From: Rhabditoides inermis
Lineage: Eukaryota; Nematoda; Chromadorea; Rhabditida; Rhabditidae
Assembly: GCA_963966185.1 (NCBI GenBank)
Contig: CAWZYM010000105.1
Location: 447,501 to 511,500 of the forward strand
Direction: 5' to 3'
Length of the DNA: 64,000 nt
This document shows positions 37,102 through 52,856 of this stretch, in pieces. The notes under the pieces were generated by a model that saw only the letters and a program-made list of their open reading frames with translations, was not told the origin of the DNA and made no database searches. The position numbers were made by a program, and so were the translations under genes. Positions within the stretch are counted from its first letter, which is position 1. The number at the start of each line of letters is the position of its first letter.

Positions 37102-37410
37102 CCCCCTACACACTTACTGCAGTGTGGACCCTCCATGCCTTTAGACATATTTATTGCGCAATCAGTATCAGGCGTATCGAGAAACAGTAAAAAAGAGATG
37201 ATTCCTCGACCTATCCCCCAAAGTTCCCAGAAAAATGAGTTTCGAAATGTGGTCTCATATTCGAGTGACAGACGAAAAACGATATTCCAAATGGAAGTCA
37301 TGGCCATCGTGTATGAGCATCACGATCCGCCATGGGCTGTCTGGGAGGATTCCAATGGTCTTATTCGAATTCAGTGAATAAACTAAAGCATTAAGTAAAC
37401 TCTGTCTCTT

Positions 37411-37459
<49 letters not shown>

Positions 37460-38097
37460 ACACACCTACTGCAGTGTGGACCCTCCATGCTTTTAGACAT
37501 ATTTATTGCGCAATCAGTATCAGACGTATCGAGAAAAGGTAAAAAGAGATGATTCCTCGACCTATCCGCCAAAGGTCCCAGAAAAATGAGTTTCGAAATG
37601 TGGTCTCATATTCGAGTGACAGACGAAAAACGATATTCCAAATGGAAGTCATGGCCATCGTGTATGAGCATCACGATCCGCCATGGGCTGTCTGGGAGGA
37701 TTCCAATGGTCTTATTCGAATTCAGTGAATAAACTAAAGCATTAAGTAAACTCTGTCTCTTTCCCTCTCTCTCTCTCTCTCTCTCTCTCTCCCTACACAC
37801 CTACTGCAGTGTGGACCCTCCACGCGTTTAGACAAATTTATTGCGCAATCAGTATCAGGCGTATCGAGAAACAGTAAAAAAGAGATGATTCCTCGACCTA
37901 TCCCCCAAAGTTCCCAGAAAAATGAGTTTCGAAATGTGGTCTCATATTCGAGTGACAGACGAAAAACGATATTCCAAATGGAAGTCATGGCCATCGTGTA
38001 TGAGCATCACGATCCGCCATGAACTGTCTGGGAGGATTCCAATGGTCTTATTCGAATTCAGTGAATAAACTAAAGCATTAAGTAAACTCTGTCTCTT

Positions 38098-38142
<45 letters not shown>

Positions 38143-38445
38143 ACACACTTACTGCAGTGTGGACCCTCCATGCCTTTAGACATATTTATTGCGCAATCAG
38201 TATCAGGCGTATCGAGAAACAGTAAAAAAGAGATGATTCCTCGACCTATCCCCCAAAGTTCCCAGAAAAATGAGTTTCTAAATGTGGTCTCATATTCGAG
38301 TGACAGACGAAAAACGAGATTCCAAATGGAAGTCATGGCCATCGTGTATGAGCATCACGATCCGCCATGGGCTGTCTGGGAGGATTCCAATGGTCTTATT
38401 CGAATTCAGTGAATAAACTAAAGCATTAAGTAAACTCTGTCTCTT

Positions 38446-38490
<45 letters not shown>

Positions 38491-38792
38491 ACACACCTAC
38501 TGCAGTGTGGACCCTCCATGCTTTTAGACATATTTATTGCGCAATCAGTATCAGACGTATCGAGAAAAGGTAAAAAGAGATGATTCCTCGACCTATCCGC
38601 CAAAGGTCCCAGAAAAATGAGTTTCGAAATGTGGTCTCATATTCGAGTGACAGACGAAAAACGATATTCCAAATGGAAGTCATGGCCATCGTGTATGAGC
38701 ATCACGATCCGCCATGGGCTGTCTGGGAGGATTCCAATGGTCTTATTCGAATTCAGTGAATAAACTAAAGCATTAAGTAAACTCTGTCTCTT

Positions 38793-38836
<44 letters not shown>

Positions 38837-39142
38837 CCTACACACTTACTGCAGTGTGGACCCTCCATGCTTTTAGACATATTTATTGCGCAATCAGTAT
38901 CAGGCGTATCGAGAAACAGTAAAAAAGAGATGATTCCTCGACCTATCCCCCAAAGTTCCCAGAAAAATGAGTTTCGAAATGTGGTCTCATATTCGAGTGA
39001 CAGACGAAAAACGATATTCCAAATGGAAGTCATGGCCATCGTGTATGAGCATCACGATCCGCCATGGGCTGTCTGGGAGGATTCCAATGGTCTTATTCGA
39101 ATTCAGTGAATAAACTAAAGCATTAAGTAAACTCTGTATCTT

Positions 39143-39189
<47 letters not shown>

Positions 39190-39492
39190 ACACACTTACT
39201 GCAGTGTGGACCCTCCATGCCTTTAGACATATTTATTGCGCAATCAGTATCAGGCGTATCGAGAAACAGTAAAAAAGAGATGATTCCTCGACCTATCCCT
39301 CAAAGTTCCCAGAAAAATGAGTTTCGAAATGTGGTCTCATATTCGAGTGACAGACGAAAAACGATATTCCAAATGGAAGTCATGGCCATCGTGTATGAGC
39401 ATCACGATCCGCCATGGGCTGTCTGGGAGGATTCCAATGGTCTTATTCGAATTCAGTGAATAAACTAAAGCATTAAGTAAACTCTGTCTCTT

Positions 39493-39535
<43 letters not shown>

Positions 39536-40172
39536 ACACACCTACTGCAGTGTGGACCCTCCATGCTTTTAGACATATTTATTGCGCAATCAGTATCAGA
39601 CGTATCGAGAAAAGGTAAAAAGAGATGATTCCTCGACCTATCCGCCAAAGGTCCCAGAAAAATGAGTTTCGAAATGTGGTCTCATATTCGAGTGACAGAC
39701 GAAAAACGATATTCCAAATGGAAGTCATGGCCATCGTGTATGAGCATCACGATCCGCCATGGGCTGTCTGGGAGGATTCCAATGGTCTTATTCGAATTCA
39801 GTGAATAAACTAAAGCATTAAGTAAACTCTGTCTCTTTCCCCCCCTCTCTCTCTCTCTCTCTCCCCCTACACACTTACTGCAGTGTGGACCCTCCATGCT
39901 TTTAGACATATTTATTGCGCAATCAGTATCAGGCGTATCGAGAAACAGTAAAAAAGAGATGATTCCTCGACCTATCCCCCAAAGTTCCCAGAAAAATGAG
40001 TTTCGAAATGTGGTCTCATATTCCAGTGACAGACGAAAAACGATATTCCAAATGGAAGTCATGGCCATCGTGTATGAGCATCACGATCCGCCATGGGCTG
40101 TCTGGGAGGATTCCAATGGTCTTATTCGAATTCAGTGAATAAACTAAAGCATTAAGTAAACTCTGTCTCTTT

Positions 40173-40222
<50 letters not shown>

Positions 40223-40859
40223 CCCTACACACTTACTGCAGTGTGGACCCTCCACGCGTTTAGACAAATTTATTGCGCAATCAGTATCAGGCGTATCGAG
40301 AAACAGTAAAAAAGAGATGATTCCTCGACCTATCCCCCAAAGTTCCCAGAAAAATGAGTTTCGAAATGTGGTCTCATATTCGAGTGACAGACGAAAACCG
40401 ATATTCCAAATGGAAGTCATGGCCATCGTGTATGAGCATCACTATCCGCCATGGGCTGTCTGGGAGGATTCCAATGGTCTTATTCGAATTCAGTGAATAA
40501 ACTAAAGCATTAAGTAAACTCTGTCTCTTTCCCTCTCTCTCTCTCTCTCTCTCCCTACACACCAACTGCAGTGTGGACCCTCCACGCGTTTAGACAAATT
40601 TATTGCGCAATCAGTATCAGGCGTATCGAGAAACAGTAAAAAAGAGATGATTCCTCGACCTATCCCCCAAAGTTCCCAGAAAAATGAGTTTCGAGATGTG
40701 GTCTCATATTCGAGTGACAGACGAAAAACGATATTCCAAATGGAAGTCATGGCCATCGTGTATGAGCATCACGATCCGCCATGGGCTGTCTGGGAGGATT
40801 CCAATGGTCTTATTCGAATTCAGTGAATAAACTAAAGCATTAAGTAAACTCTGTCTCTT

Positions 40860-40898
<39 letters not shown>

Positions 40899-41201
40899 AC
40901 ACACTTACTGCAATGTGGACCCTCCATGCTTTTAGACATATTTATTGCGCAATCAGTATCAGGCGTATCGAGAAACAGTAAAAAAGAGATGATTCCTCGA
41001 CCTATCCCCCAAAGTTCCCAGAAAAATGAGTTTCGAAATGTGGTCTCATATTCGAGTGACAGACGAAAAACGATATTCCAAATGGAAGTCATGGCCATCG
41101 TGTATGAGCATCACGATCCGCCATGGGCTGTCTGGGAGGATTCCAATGGTCTTATTCGAATTCAGTGAATAAACTAAAGCATTAAGTAATTTCTGTCTCT
41201 T

Positions 41202-41250
<49 letters not shown>

Positions 41251-41552
41251 ACACACTTACTGCAGTGTGGACCCTCCATGCTTTTAGACATATTTATTGC
41301 GCAATCAGTATCAGGCGGATCGAGAAACAGTAAAAAGAGATGATTCCTCGACCTATCCCCCAAAGTTCCCAGAAAAATGAGTTTCGAAATGTGGTCTCAT
41401 ATTCGAGTGACAGACGAAAAACGATATTCCAAATGGAAGTCATGGACATCGTGTATGAGCATCACGATCCGCCATGGGCTGTCTGGGAGGATTCCAATGG
41501 TCTTATTCGAATTCAGTGAATAAACTAAAGCATTAAGTAAACTCTGTCTCTT

Positions 41553-41593
<41 letters not shown>

Positions 41594-41600
41594 ACACACT
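37100..41600. repeat. Intra-array segmental duplication, copy 1 (partner about 49070-53210)
   Basis: Shared ordered markers: A' after a CT tract ending in a long C run (37135/49099), A' with TTTCTAAATG (38170/50138), A with CATATTCCAGTG (39896/51506), B with AAACCGATA and CACTATCC (40253/51871), A after CTGCAATGTGG (40926/52536), A with AGGCGGATCG (41277/52884). The offset is about 11.96 kb left of 39 kb and 11.61 kb right of it, because one A' unit (39217) is present only in the left copy. Confidence 0.85.
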
Positions 41601-42558
41601 TACTGCAGTGTGGACCCTCCATGCTTTTAGACAAATTTATTGCGCAATCAGTATCGGGCGTATCGAGAAACAGTAAAAAAGAGATGATTCCTCGACCTAT
41701 CCCCCAAAGTTCCCAGAAAAATGAGTTTCGAGATGTGGTCTCATATTCGAGTGACAGACGAAAAACGATATTCCAAATGGAAGTCATGGCCATCGTGTAT
41801 GAGCATCACGATCCGCCATGGGCTGTCTGGGAGGATTCCAATGGTCTTATTCGAATTCAGTGAATAAACTAAAGCATTAAGTAAACTCTGTCTCTTTCCC
41901 TCTCTCTCTCTCTCTCTCTCCCTACACACCAACTGCAGTGTGGACCCTCCACGCGTTTAGACAAATTTATTGCGCAATCAGTATCAGGCGTATCGAGAAA
42001 CAGTAAAAAAGAGATGATTCCTCGACCTATCCCCCAAAGTTCCCAGAAAAATGAGTTTCGAAATGTGGTCTCATATTCGAGTGACAGACGAAAAACGATA
42101 TTCCAATTGGAAGTCATGGCCATCGTGTATGAGCATCACGATCCGCCATGGGCTGTCTGGGAGGATTCCAATGGTCTTATTCGAATTCAGTGAATAAACT
42201 AAAGCATTAAGTAAACTCTGTCTCTTTCCCTCTCTCTCTCTCTCTCTCTCTCCCTACACACTTACTGCAGTGTGGACCCTCCATGCTTTTAGACATATTT
42301 ATTGCGCAATCAGTATCAGGCGTATCGAGAAACAGTAAAAAAGAAATGATTCCTCGACCTATCCCCCAAAGTTCCCAGAAAAATGAGTTTCGAGATGTGG
42401 TCTCATATTCGAGTGACAGACGAAAAACGATATTCCAAATGGAAGTCATGGCCATCGTGTATGAGAATCACGATCCGCCATGGGCTGTCTGGGAGGATTC
42501 CAATGGTCTTATTCGAATTCAGTGAATAAACTAAAGCATTAAGTAAACTCTGTCTCTT

Positions 42559-42607
<49 letters not shown>

Positions 42608-43244
42608 ACACACCTACTGCAGTGTGGACCCTCCATGCTTTTAGACATATTTATTGCGCAATCAGTATCAGACGTATCGAGAAAAGGTAAAAAGAGATGA
42701 TTCCTCGACCTATCCCCCAAAGTTCCCAGAAAAATGAGTTTCGAAATGTGGTCTCATATTCGAGTGACAGACGAAAAACGATATTCCAAATGGAAGTCAT
42801 GGCCATCGTGTATGAGCATCACGATCCGCCATGGGCTGTCTGGGAGGATTCCAATGGTCTTATTCGAATTCAGTGAATAAACTAAAGCATTAAGTAAACT
42901 CTGTCTCTTTCCCTCTCTCTCTCTCTCTCTCCCTACACACTTACTGCAGTGTGGACCCTCCATGCTTTTAGACATATTTATTGCGCAATCAGTATCAGGC
43001 GTATCGAGAAACAGTAAAAAAGAGATGATTCCTCGACCTATCCCCCAAAGTTCCCAGAAAAATGAGTTTCGAAATGTGGTCTCATATCTCATATTCGAGT
43101 GACAGACGAAAAACGATATTCCAAATGGAAGTCATGGCCATCGTGTATGAGCATCACGATCCGCCATGGGCTGTCTGGGAGGATTCCAATGGTCTTATTC
43201 GAATTCAGTGAATAAACTAAAGCATTAAGTAAACTCTGTCTCTT

Positions 43245-43285
<41 letters not shown>

Positions 43286-43923
43286 ACACACCTACTGCAG
43301 TGTGGACCCTCCATGCTTTTAGACATATTTATTGCGCAATCAGTATCAGACGTATCGAGAAAAGGTAAAAAGAGATGATTCCTCGACCTATCCCCCAAAG
43401 TTCCCAGAAAAATTAGTTTCGAGATGTGGTCTCATATTCGAGTGACAGACGAAAAACGATATTCCAAATGGAAGTCATGGCCATCGTGTATGAGCATCAC
43501 GATCCGCCATGGGCTGTCTGGGAGGATTCCAATGGTCTTATTCGAATTCAGTGAATAAACTAAAGCATTAAGTAAACTCTGTCTCTTTCCCTCTCTCTCT
43601 CTCTCTCTCTCTCTCTCCCTACACACCAACTGCAGTGTGGACCCTCCACGCGTTTAGACAAATTTATTGCGCAATCAGTATCAGGCGTATCGAGAAACAG
43701 TAAAAAAGAGATGGATCCTCGACCTATCCCCCAAAGTTCCCAGAAAAATGAGTTTCGAAATGTGGTCTCATATTCGAGTGACAGACGAAAACCGATATTC
43801 CAAATGGAAGTCATGGCCATCGTGTATGAGCATCACGATCCGCCATGGGCTGTCTGGGAGGATTCCAATGGTCTTATTCGAATTCAGTGAATAAACTAAA
43901 GCATTAAGTAAACTCTGTCTCTT

Positions 43924-43966
<43 letters not shown>

Positions 43967-44601
43967 ACACACCAACTGCAGTGTGGACCCTCCACGCGTT
44001 TAGACAAATTTATTGCGCAATCAGTATCGGGCGTATCGAGAAACAGTAAAAAAGAGATGATTCCTCGACCTATCCCCCAAAGTTCCCAGAAAAATGAGTT
44101 TCGAGATGTGGTCTCATATTCGAGTGACAGACGAAAAACGATATTCCAAATGGAAGTCATGGCCATCGTGTATGAGCATCACGATCCGCCATGGGCTGTC
44201 TGGGAGGATTCCAATGGTCTTATTCGAATTCAGTGAATAAACTAAAGCATTAAGTAAACTCTGTCTCTTTCCCTCTCTCTCTCTCTCTCTCTCTCCCTAC
44301 ACACCAACTGCAGTGTGGACCCTCCACGCGTTTAGACAAATTTATTGCGCAATCAGTATCAGGCGTATCGAGAAACAGTAAAAAAGAGATGATTCCTCGA
44401 CCTATCCCCCAAAGTTCCCAGAAAAATGAGTTTCGAAATGTGGTCTCATATTCGAGTGACAGACGAAAAACGATATTCCAATTGGAAGTCATGGCCATCG
44501 TGTATGAGCATCACGATCCGCCATGGGCTGTCTGGGAGGATTCCAATGGTCTTATTCGAATTCAGTGAATAAACTAAAGCATTAAGTAAACTCTGTCTCT
44601 T

Positions 44602-44640
<39 letters not shown>

Positions 44641-45609
44641 ACACACTTACTGCAGTGTGGACCCTCCATGCTTTTAGACAAATTTATTGCGCAATCAGTA
44701 TCGGGCGTATCGAGAAACAGTAAAAAAGAGATGATTCCTCGACCTATCCCCCAAAGTTCCCAGAAAAATGAGTTTCGAGATGTGGTCTCATATTCGAGTG
44801 ACAGACGAAAAACGATATTCCAAATGGAAGTCATGGCCATCGTGTATGAGCATCACGATCCGCCATGGGCTGTCTGGGAGGATTCCAATGGTCTTATTCG
44901 AATTCAGTGAATAAACTAAAGCATTAAGTAAACTCTGTCTCTTTCCCTCTCTCTCTCTCTCTCTCTCTCCCTACACACCAACTGCAGTGTGGACCCTCCA
45001 CGCGTTTAGACAAATTTATTGCGCAATCAGTATCAGGCGTATCGAGAAACAGTAAAAAAGAGATGATTCCTCGACCTATCCCCCAAAGTTCCCAGAAAAA
45101 TGAGTTTCGAAATGTGGTCTCATATTCGAGTGACAGACGAAAAACGATATTCCAATTGGAAGTCATGGCCATCGTGTATGAGCATCACGATCCGCCATGG
45201 GCTGTCTGGGAGGATTCCAATGGTCTTATTCGAATTCAGTGAATAAACTAAAGCATTAAGTAAACTCTGTCTCTTTCCCTCTCTCTCTCTCTCTCTCTCT
45301 CTCCCTACACACTTACTGCAGTGTGGACCCTCCATGCTTTTAGACATATTTATTGCGCAATCAGTATCAGGCGTATCGAGAAACAGTAAAAAAGAAATGA
45401 TTCCTCGACCTATCCCCCAAAGTTCCCAGAAAAATGAGTTTCGAGATGTGGTCTCATATTCGAGTGACAGACGAAAAACGATATTCCAAATGGAAGTCAT
45501 GGCCATCGTGTATGAGAATCACGATCCGCCATGGGCTGTCTGGGAGGATTCCAATGGTCTTATTCGAATTCAGTGAATAAACTAAAGCATTAAGTAAACT
45601 CTGTCTCTT

Positions 45610-45646
<37 letters not shown>

Positions 45647-45948
45647 ACACACCTACTGCAGTGTGGACCCTCCATGCTTTTAGACATATTTATTGCGCAA
45701 TCAGTATCAGACGTATCGAGAAAAGGTAAAAAGAGATGATTCCTCGACCTATCCCCCAAAGTTCCCAGAAAAATTAGTTTCGAGATGTGGTCTCATATTC
45801 GAGTGACAGACGAAAAACGATATTCCAAATGGAAGTCATGGCCATCGTGTATGAGCATCACGATCCGCCATGGGCTGTCTGGGAGGATTCCAATGGTCTT
45901 ATTCGAATTCAGTGAATAAACTAAAGCATTAAGTAAACTCTGTCTCTT

Positions 45949-45983
<35 letters not shown>

Positions 45984-46286
45984 ACACACCAACTGCAGTG
46001 TGGACCCTCCACGCGTTTAGACAAATTTATTGCGCAATCAGTATCAGGCGTATCGAGAAACAGTAAAAAAGAGATGGATCCTCGACCTATCCCCCAAAGT
46101 TCCCAGAAAAATGAGTTTCGAAATGTGGTCTCATATTCGAGTGACAGACGAAAACCGATATTCCAAATGGAAGTCATGGCCATCGTGTATGAGCATCACG
46201 ATCCGCCATGGGCTGTCTGGGAGGATTCCAATGGTCTTATTCGAATTCAGTGAATAAACTAAAGCATTAAGTAAACTCTGTCTCTT

Positions 46287-46333
<47 letters not shown>

Positions 46334-46636
46334 ACACACTTACTGCAGTGTGGACCCTCCACGCGTTTAGACAAATTTATTGCGCAATCAGTATCAGGCG
46401 TATCGAGAAACAGTAAAAAAGAGATGATTCCTCGACCTATCCCCCAAAGTTCCCAGAAAAATGAGTTTCGAAATGTGGTCTCATATTCGAGTGACAGACG
46501 AAAAACGATATTCCAAATGGAAGTCATGGCCATCGTGTATGAGCATCACGATCCGCCATGAACTGTCTGGGAGGATTCCAATGGTCTTATTCGAATTCAG
46601 TGAATAAACTAAAGCATTAAGTAAACTCTGTCTCTT

Positions 46637-46673
<37 letters not shown>

Positions 46674-46975
46674 ACACACTTACTGCAGTGTGGACCCTCC
46701 ATGCTTTTAGACATATTTATTGCGCAATCAGTATCAGACGTATCGAGAAAAGGTAAAAAGAGATGATTCCTCGACCTATCCGCCAAAGGTTCCAGAAAAA
46801 TGAGTTTCGAAATGTGGTCTCATATTCGAGTGACAGACGAAAAACGATATTCCAAATGGAAGTCATGGCCATCGTGTATGAGCATCACGATCCGCCATGG
46901 GCTGTCTGGGAGGATTCCAATGGTCTTATTCGAATTCAGTGAATAAACTAAAGCATTAAGTAAACTCTGTCTCTT

Positions 46976-47021
<46 letters not shown>

Positions 47022-47327
47022 CCTACACACTTACTGCAGTGTGGACCCTCCATGCTTTTAGACATATTTATTGCGCAATCAGTATCAGGCGTATCGAGAA
47101 ACAGTAAAAAAGAGATGATTCCTCGACCTATCCCCCAAAGTTCCCAGAAAAATGAGTTTCGAAATGTGGTCTCATATTCGAGTGACAGACGAAAAACGAT
47201 ATTCCAAATGGAAGTCATGGCCATCGTGTATGAGCATCACGATCCGCCATGGGCTGTCTGGGAGGATTCCAATGGTCTTATTCGAATTCAGTGAATAAAC
47301 TAAAGCATTAAGTAAACTCTGTCTCTT

Positions 47328-47368
<41 letters not shown>

Positions 47369-47671
47369 ACACACTTACTGCAGTGTGGACCCTCCATGCC
47401 TTTAGACGTATTTATTGCGCAATCAGTATCAGGCGTATCGAGAAACAGTAAAAAAGAGATGATTCCTCGACCTATCCCCCAAAGTTCCCAGAAAAATGAG
47501 TTTCGAAATGTGGTCTCATATTCGAGTGACAGACGAAAAACGATATTCCAAATGGAAGTCATGGCCATCGTGTATGAGCATCACGATCCGCCATGGGCTG
47601 TCTGGGAGGATTCCAATGGTCTTATTCGAATTCAGTGAATAAACTAAAGCATTAAGTAAACTCTGTCTCTT

Positions 47672-47708
<37 letters not shown>

Positions 47709-48010
47709 ACACACCTACTGCAGTGTGGACCCTCCATGCTTTTAGACATATTTATTGCGCAATCAGTATCAGACGTATCGAGAAAAGGTAAAAAGAGATG
47801 ATTCCTCGACCTATCCGCCAAAGGTCCCAGAAAAATGAGTTTCGAAATGTGGTCTCATATTCGAGTGACAGACGAAAAACGATATTCCAAATGGAAGTCA
47901 TGGCCATCGTGTATGAGCATCACGATCCGCCATGGGCTGTCTGGGAGGATTCCAATGGTCTTATTCGAATTCAGTGAATAAACTAAAGCATTAAGTAAAC
48001 TCTGTCTCTT

Positions 48011-48051
<41 letters not shown>

Positions 48052-48354
48052 ACACACCTACTGCAGTGTGGACCCTCCACGCGTTTAGACAAATTTATTG
48101 CGCAATCAGTATCAGGCGTATCGAGAAACAGTAAAAAAGAGATGATTCCTCGACCTATCCCCCAAAGTTCCCAGAAAAATGAGTTTCGAAATGTGGTCTC
48201 ATATTCGAGTGACAGACGAAAAACGATATTCCAAATGGAAGTCATGGCCATCGTGTATGAGCATCACGATCCGCCATGAACTGTCTGGGAGGATTCCAAT
48301 GGTCTTATTCGAATTCAGTGAATAAACTAAAGCATTAAGTAAACTCTGTCTCTT

Positions 48355-48395
<41 letters not shown>

Positions 48396-49025
48396 ACACA
48401 CTTACTGCAGTGTGGACCCTCCATGCCTTTAGACATATTTATTGCGCAATCAGTATCAGGCGTATCGAGAAACAGTAAAAAAGAGATGATTCCTCGACCT
48501 ATCCCCCAAAGTTCCCAGAAAAATGAGTTTCGAAATGTGGTCTCATATTCGAGTGACAGACGAAAAACGAGATTCCAAATGGAAGTCATGGCCATCGTGT
48601 ATGAGCATCACGATCCGCCATGGGCTGTCTGGGAGGATTCCAATGGTCTTATTCGAATTCAGTGAATAAACTAAAGCATTAAGTAAACTCTGTCTCTTTC
48701 CCTCTCTCTCTCTCTCTCTCCCTACACACCTACTGCAGTGTGGACCCTCCATGCTTTTAGACATATTTATTGCGCAATCAGTATCAGACGTATCGAGAAA
48801 AGGTAAAAAGAGATGATTCCTCGACCTATCCGCCGAAGGTCCCAGAAAAATGAGTTTCGAAATGTGGTCTCATATTCGAGTGACAGACGAAAAACGATAT
48901 TCCAAATGGAAGTCATGGCCATCGTGTATGAGCATCACGATCCGCCATGGGCTGTCTGGGAGGATTCCAATGGTCTTATTCGAATTCAGTGAATAAACTA
49001 AAGCATTAAGTAAACTCTGTCTCTT

Positions 49026-49065
<40 letters not shown>

Positions 49066-49374
49066 CCCCCTACACACTTACTGCAGTGTGGACCCTCCAT
49101 GCCTTTAGACATATTTATTGCGCAATCAGTATCAGGCGTATCGAGAAACAGTAAAAAAGAGATGATTCCTCGACCTATCCCCCAAAGTTCCCAGAAAAAT
49201 GAGTTTCGAAATGTGGTCTCATATTCGAGTGACAGACGAAAAACGATATTCCAAATGGAAGTCATGGCCATCGTGTATGAGCATCACGATCCGCCATGGG
49301 CTGTCTGGGAGGATTCCAATGGTCTTATTCGAATTCAGTGAATAAACTAAAGCATTAAGTAAACTCTGTCTCTT

Positions 49375-49417
<43 letters not shown>

Positions 49418-49719
49418 ACACACCTACTGCAGTGTGGACCCTCCATGCTTTTAGACATATTTATTGCGCAATCAGTATCAGACGTATCGAGAAAAGGTAA
49501 AAAGAGATGATTCCTCGACCTATCCGCCAAAGGTCCCAGAAAAATGAGTTTCGAAATGTGGTCTCATATTCGAGTGACAGACGAAAAACGATATTCCAAA
49601 TGGAAGTCATGGCCATCGTGTATGAGCATCACGATCCGCCATGGGCTGTCTGGGAGGATTCCAATGGTCTTATTCGAATTCAGTGAATAAACTAAAGCAT
49701 TAAGTAAACTCTGTCTCTT

Positions 49720-49758
<39 letters not shown>

Positions 49759-50061
49759 ACACACCTACTGCAGTGTGGACCCTCCACGCGTTTAGACAAA
49801 TTTATTGCGCAATCAGTATCAGGCGTATCGAGAAACAGTAAAAAAGAGATGATTCCTCGACCTATCCCCCAAAGTTCCCAGAAAAATGAGTTTCGAAATG
49901 TGGTCTCATATTCGAGTGACAGACGAAAAACGATATTCCAAATGGAAGTCATGGCCATCGTGTATGAGCATCACGATCCGCCATGGACTGTCTGGGAGGA
50001 TTCCAATGGTCTTATTCGAATTCAGTGAATAAACTAAAGCATTAAGTAAACTCTGTCTCTT

Positions 50062-50110
<49 letters not shown>

Positions 50111-50413
50111 ACACACTTACTGCAGTGTGGACCCTCCATGCCTTTAGACATATTTATTGCGCAATCAGTATCAGGCGTATCGAGAAACAGTAAAAAAGAG
50201 ATGATTCCTCGACCTATCCCCCAAAGTTCCCAGAAAAATGAGTTTCTAAATGTGGTCTCATATTCGAGTGACAGACGAAAAACGAGATTCCAAATGGAAG
50301 TCATGGCCATCGTGTATGAGCATCACGATCCGCCATGGGCTGTCTGGGAGGATTCCAATGGTCTTATTCGAATTCAGTGAATAAACTAAAGCATTAAGTA
50401 AACTCTGTCTCTT

Positions 50414-50452
<39 letters not shown>

Positions 50453-50754
50453 ACACACCTACTGCAGTGTGGACCCTCCATGCTTTTAGACATATTTATT
50501 GCGCAATCAGTATCAGACGTATCGAGAAAAGGTAAAAAGAGATGATTCCTCGACCTATCCGCCAAAGGTCCCAGAAAAATGAGTTTCGAAATGTGGTCTC
50601 ATATTCGAGTGACAGACGAAAAACGATATTCCAAATGGAAGTCATGGCCATCGTGTATGAGCATCACGATCCGCCATGGGCTGTCTGGGAGGATTCCAAT
50701 GGTCTTATTCGAATTCAGTGAATAAACTAAAGCATTAAGTAAACTCTGTCTCTT

Positions 50755-50792
<38 letters not shown>

Positions 50793-51098
50793 CCTACACA
50801 CTTACTGCAGTGTGGACCCTCCATGCTTTTAGACATATTTATTGCGCAATCAGTATCAGGCGTATCGAGAAACAGTAAAAAAGAGATGATTCCTCGACCT
50901 ATCCCCCAAAGTTCCCAGAAAAATGAGTTTCGAAATGTGGTCTCATATTCGAGTGACAGACGAAAAACGATATTCCAAATGGAAGTCATGGCCATCGTGT
51001 ATGAGCATCACGATCCGCCATGGGCTGTCTGGGAGGATTCCAATGGTCTTATTCGAATTCAGTGAATAAACTAAAGCATTAAGTAAACTCTGTCTCTT

Positions 51099-51141
<43 letters not shown>

Positions 51142-51782
51142 ACACACCTACTGCAGTGTGGACCCTCCATGCTTTTAGACATATTTATTGCGCAATCAGT
51201 ATCAGACGTATCGAGAAAAGGTAAAAAGAGATGATTCCTCGACCTATCCGCCAAAGGTCCCAGAAAAATGAGTTTCGAAATGTGGTCTCATATTCGAGTG
51301 ACAGACGAAAAACGATATTCCAAATGGAAGTCATGGCCATCGTGTATGAGCATCACGATCCGCCATGGGCTGTCTGGGAGGATTCCAATGGTCTTATTCG
51401 AATTCAGTGAATAAACTAAAGCATTAAGTAAACTCTGTCTCTTTCCCCCCCTCTCTCTCTCTCTCTCTCTCTCCCCTTACACACTTACTGCAGTGTGGAC
51501 CCTCCATGCTTTTAGACATATTTATTGCGCAATCAGTATCAGGCGTATCGAGAAACAGTAAAAAAGAGATGATTCCTCGACCTATCCCCCAAAGTTCCCA
51601 GAAAAATGAGTTTCGAAATGTGGTCTCATATTCCAGTGACAGACGAAAAACGATATTCCAAATGGAAGTCATGGCCATCGTGTATGAGCATCACGATCCG
51701 CCATGGGCTGTCTGGGAGGATTCCAATGGTCTTATTCGAATTCAGTGAATAAACTAAAGCATTAAGTAAACTCTGTCTCTTT

Positions 51783-51830
<48 letters not shown>

Positions 51831-52467
51831 CCCTACACACTTACTGCAGTGTGGACCCTCCACGCGTTTAGACAAATTTATTGCGCAATCAGTATCAGGC
51901 GTATCGAGAAACAGTAAAAAAGAGATGATTCCTCGACCTATCCCCCAAAGTTCCCAGAAAAATGAGTTTCGAAATGTGGTCTCATATTCGAGTGACAGAC
52001 GAAAACCGATATTCCAAATGGAAGTCATGGCCATCGTGTATGAGCATCACTATCCGCCATGGGCTGTCTGGGAGGATTCCAATGGTCTTATTCGAATTCA
52101 GTGAATAAACTAAAGCATTAAGTAAACTCTGTCTCTTTCCCTCTCTCTCTCTCTCTCTCTCCCTACACACCAACTGCAGTGTGGACCCTCCACGCGTTTA
52201 GACAAATTTATTGCGCAATCAGTATCAGGCGTATCGAGAAACAGTAAAAAAGAGATGATTCCTCGACCTATCCCCCAAAGTTCCCAGAAAAATGAGTTTC
52301 GAGATGTGGTCTCATATTCGAGTGACAGACGAAAAACGATATTCCAAATGGAAGTCATGGCCATCGTGTATGAGCATCACGATCCGCCATGGGCTGTCTG
52401 GGAGGATTCCAATGGTCTTATTCGAATTCAGTGAATAAACTAAAGCATTAAGTAAACTCTGTCTCTT

Positions 52468-52508
<41 letters not shown>

Positions 52509-52811
52509 ACACACTTACTGCAATGTGGACCCTCCATGCTTTTAGACATATTTATTGCGCAATCAGTATCAGGCGTATCGAGAAACAGTAAAAAAGAGAT
52601 GATTCCTCGACCTATCCCCCAAAGTTCCCAGAAAAATGAGTTTCGAAATGTGGTCTCATATTCGAGTGACAGACGAAAAACGATATTCCAAATGGAAGTC
52701 ATGGCCATCGTGTATGAGCATCACGATCCGCCATGGGCTGTCTGGGAGGATTCCAATGGTCTTATTCGAATTCAGTGAATAAACTAAAGCATTAAGTAAT
52801 TTCTGTCTCTT

Positions 52812-52856
<45 letters not shown>

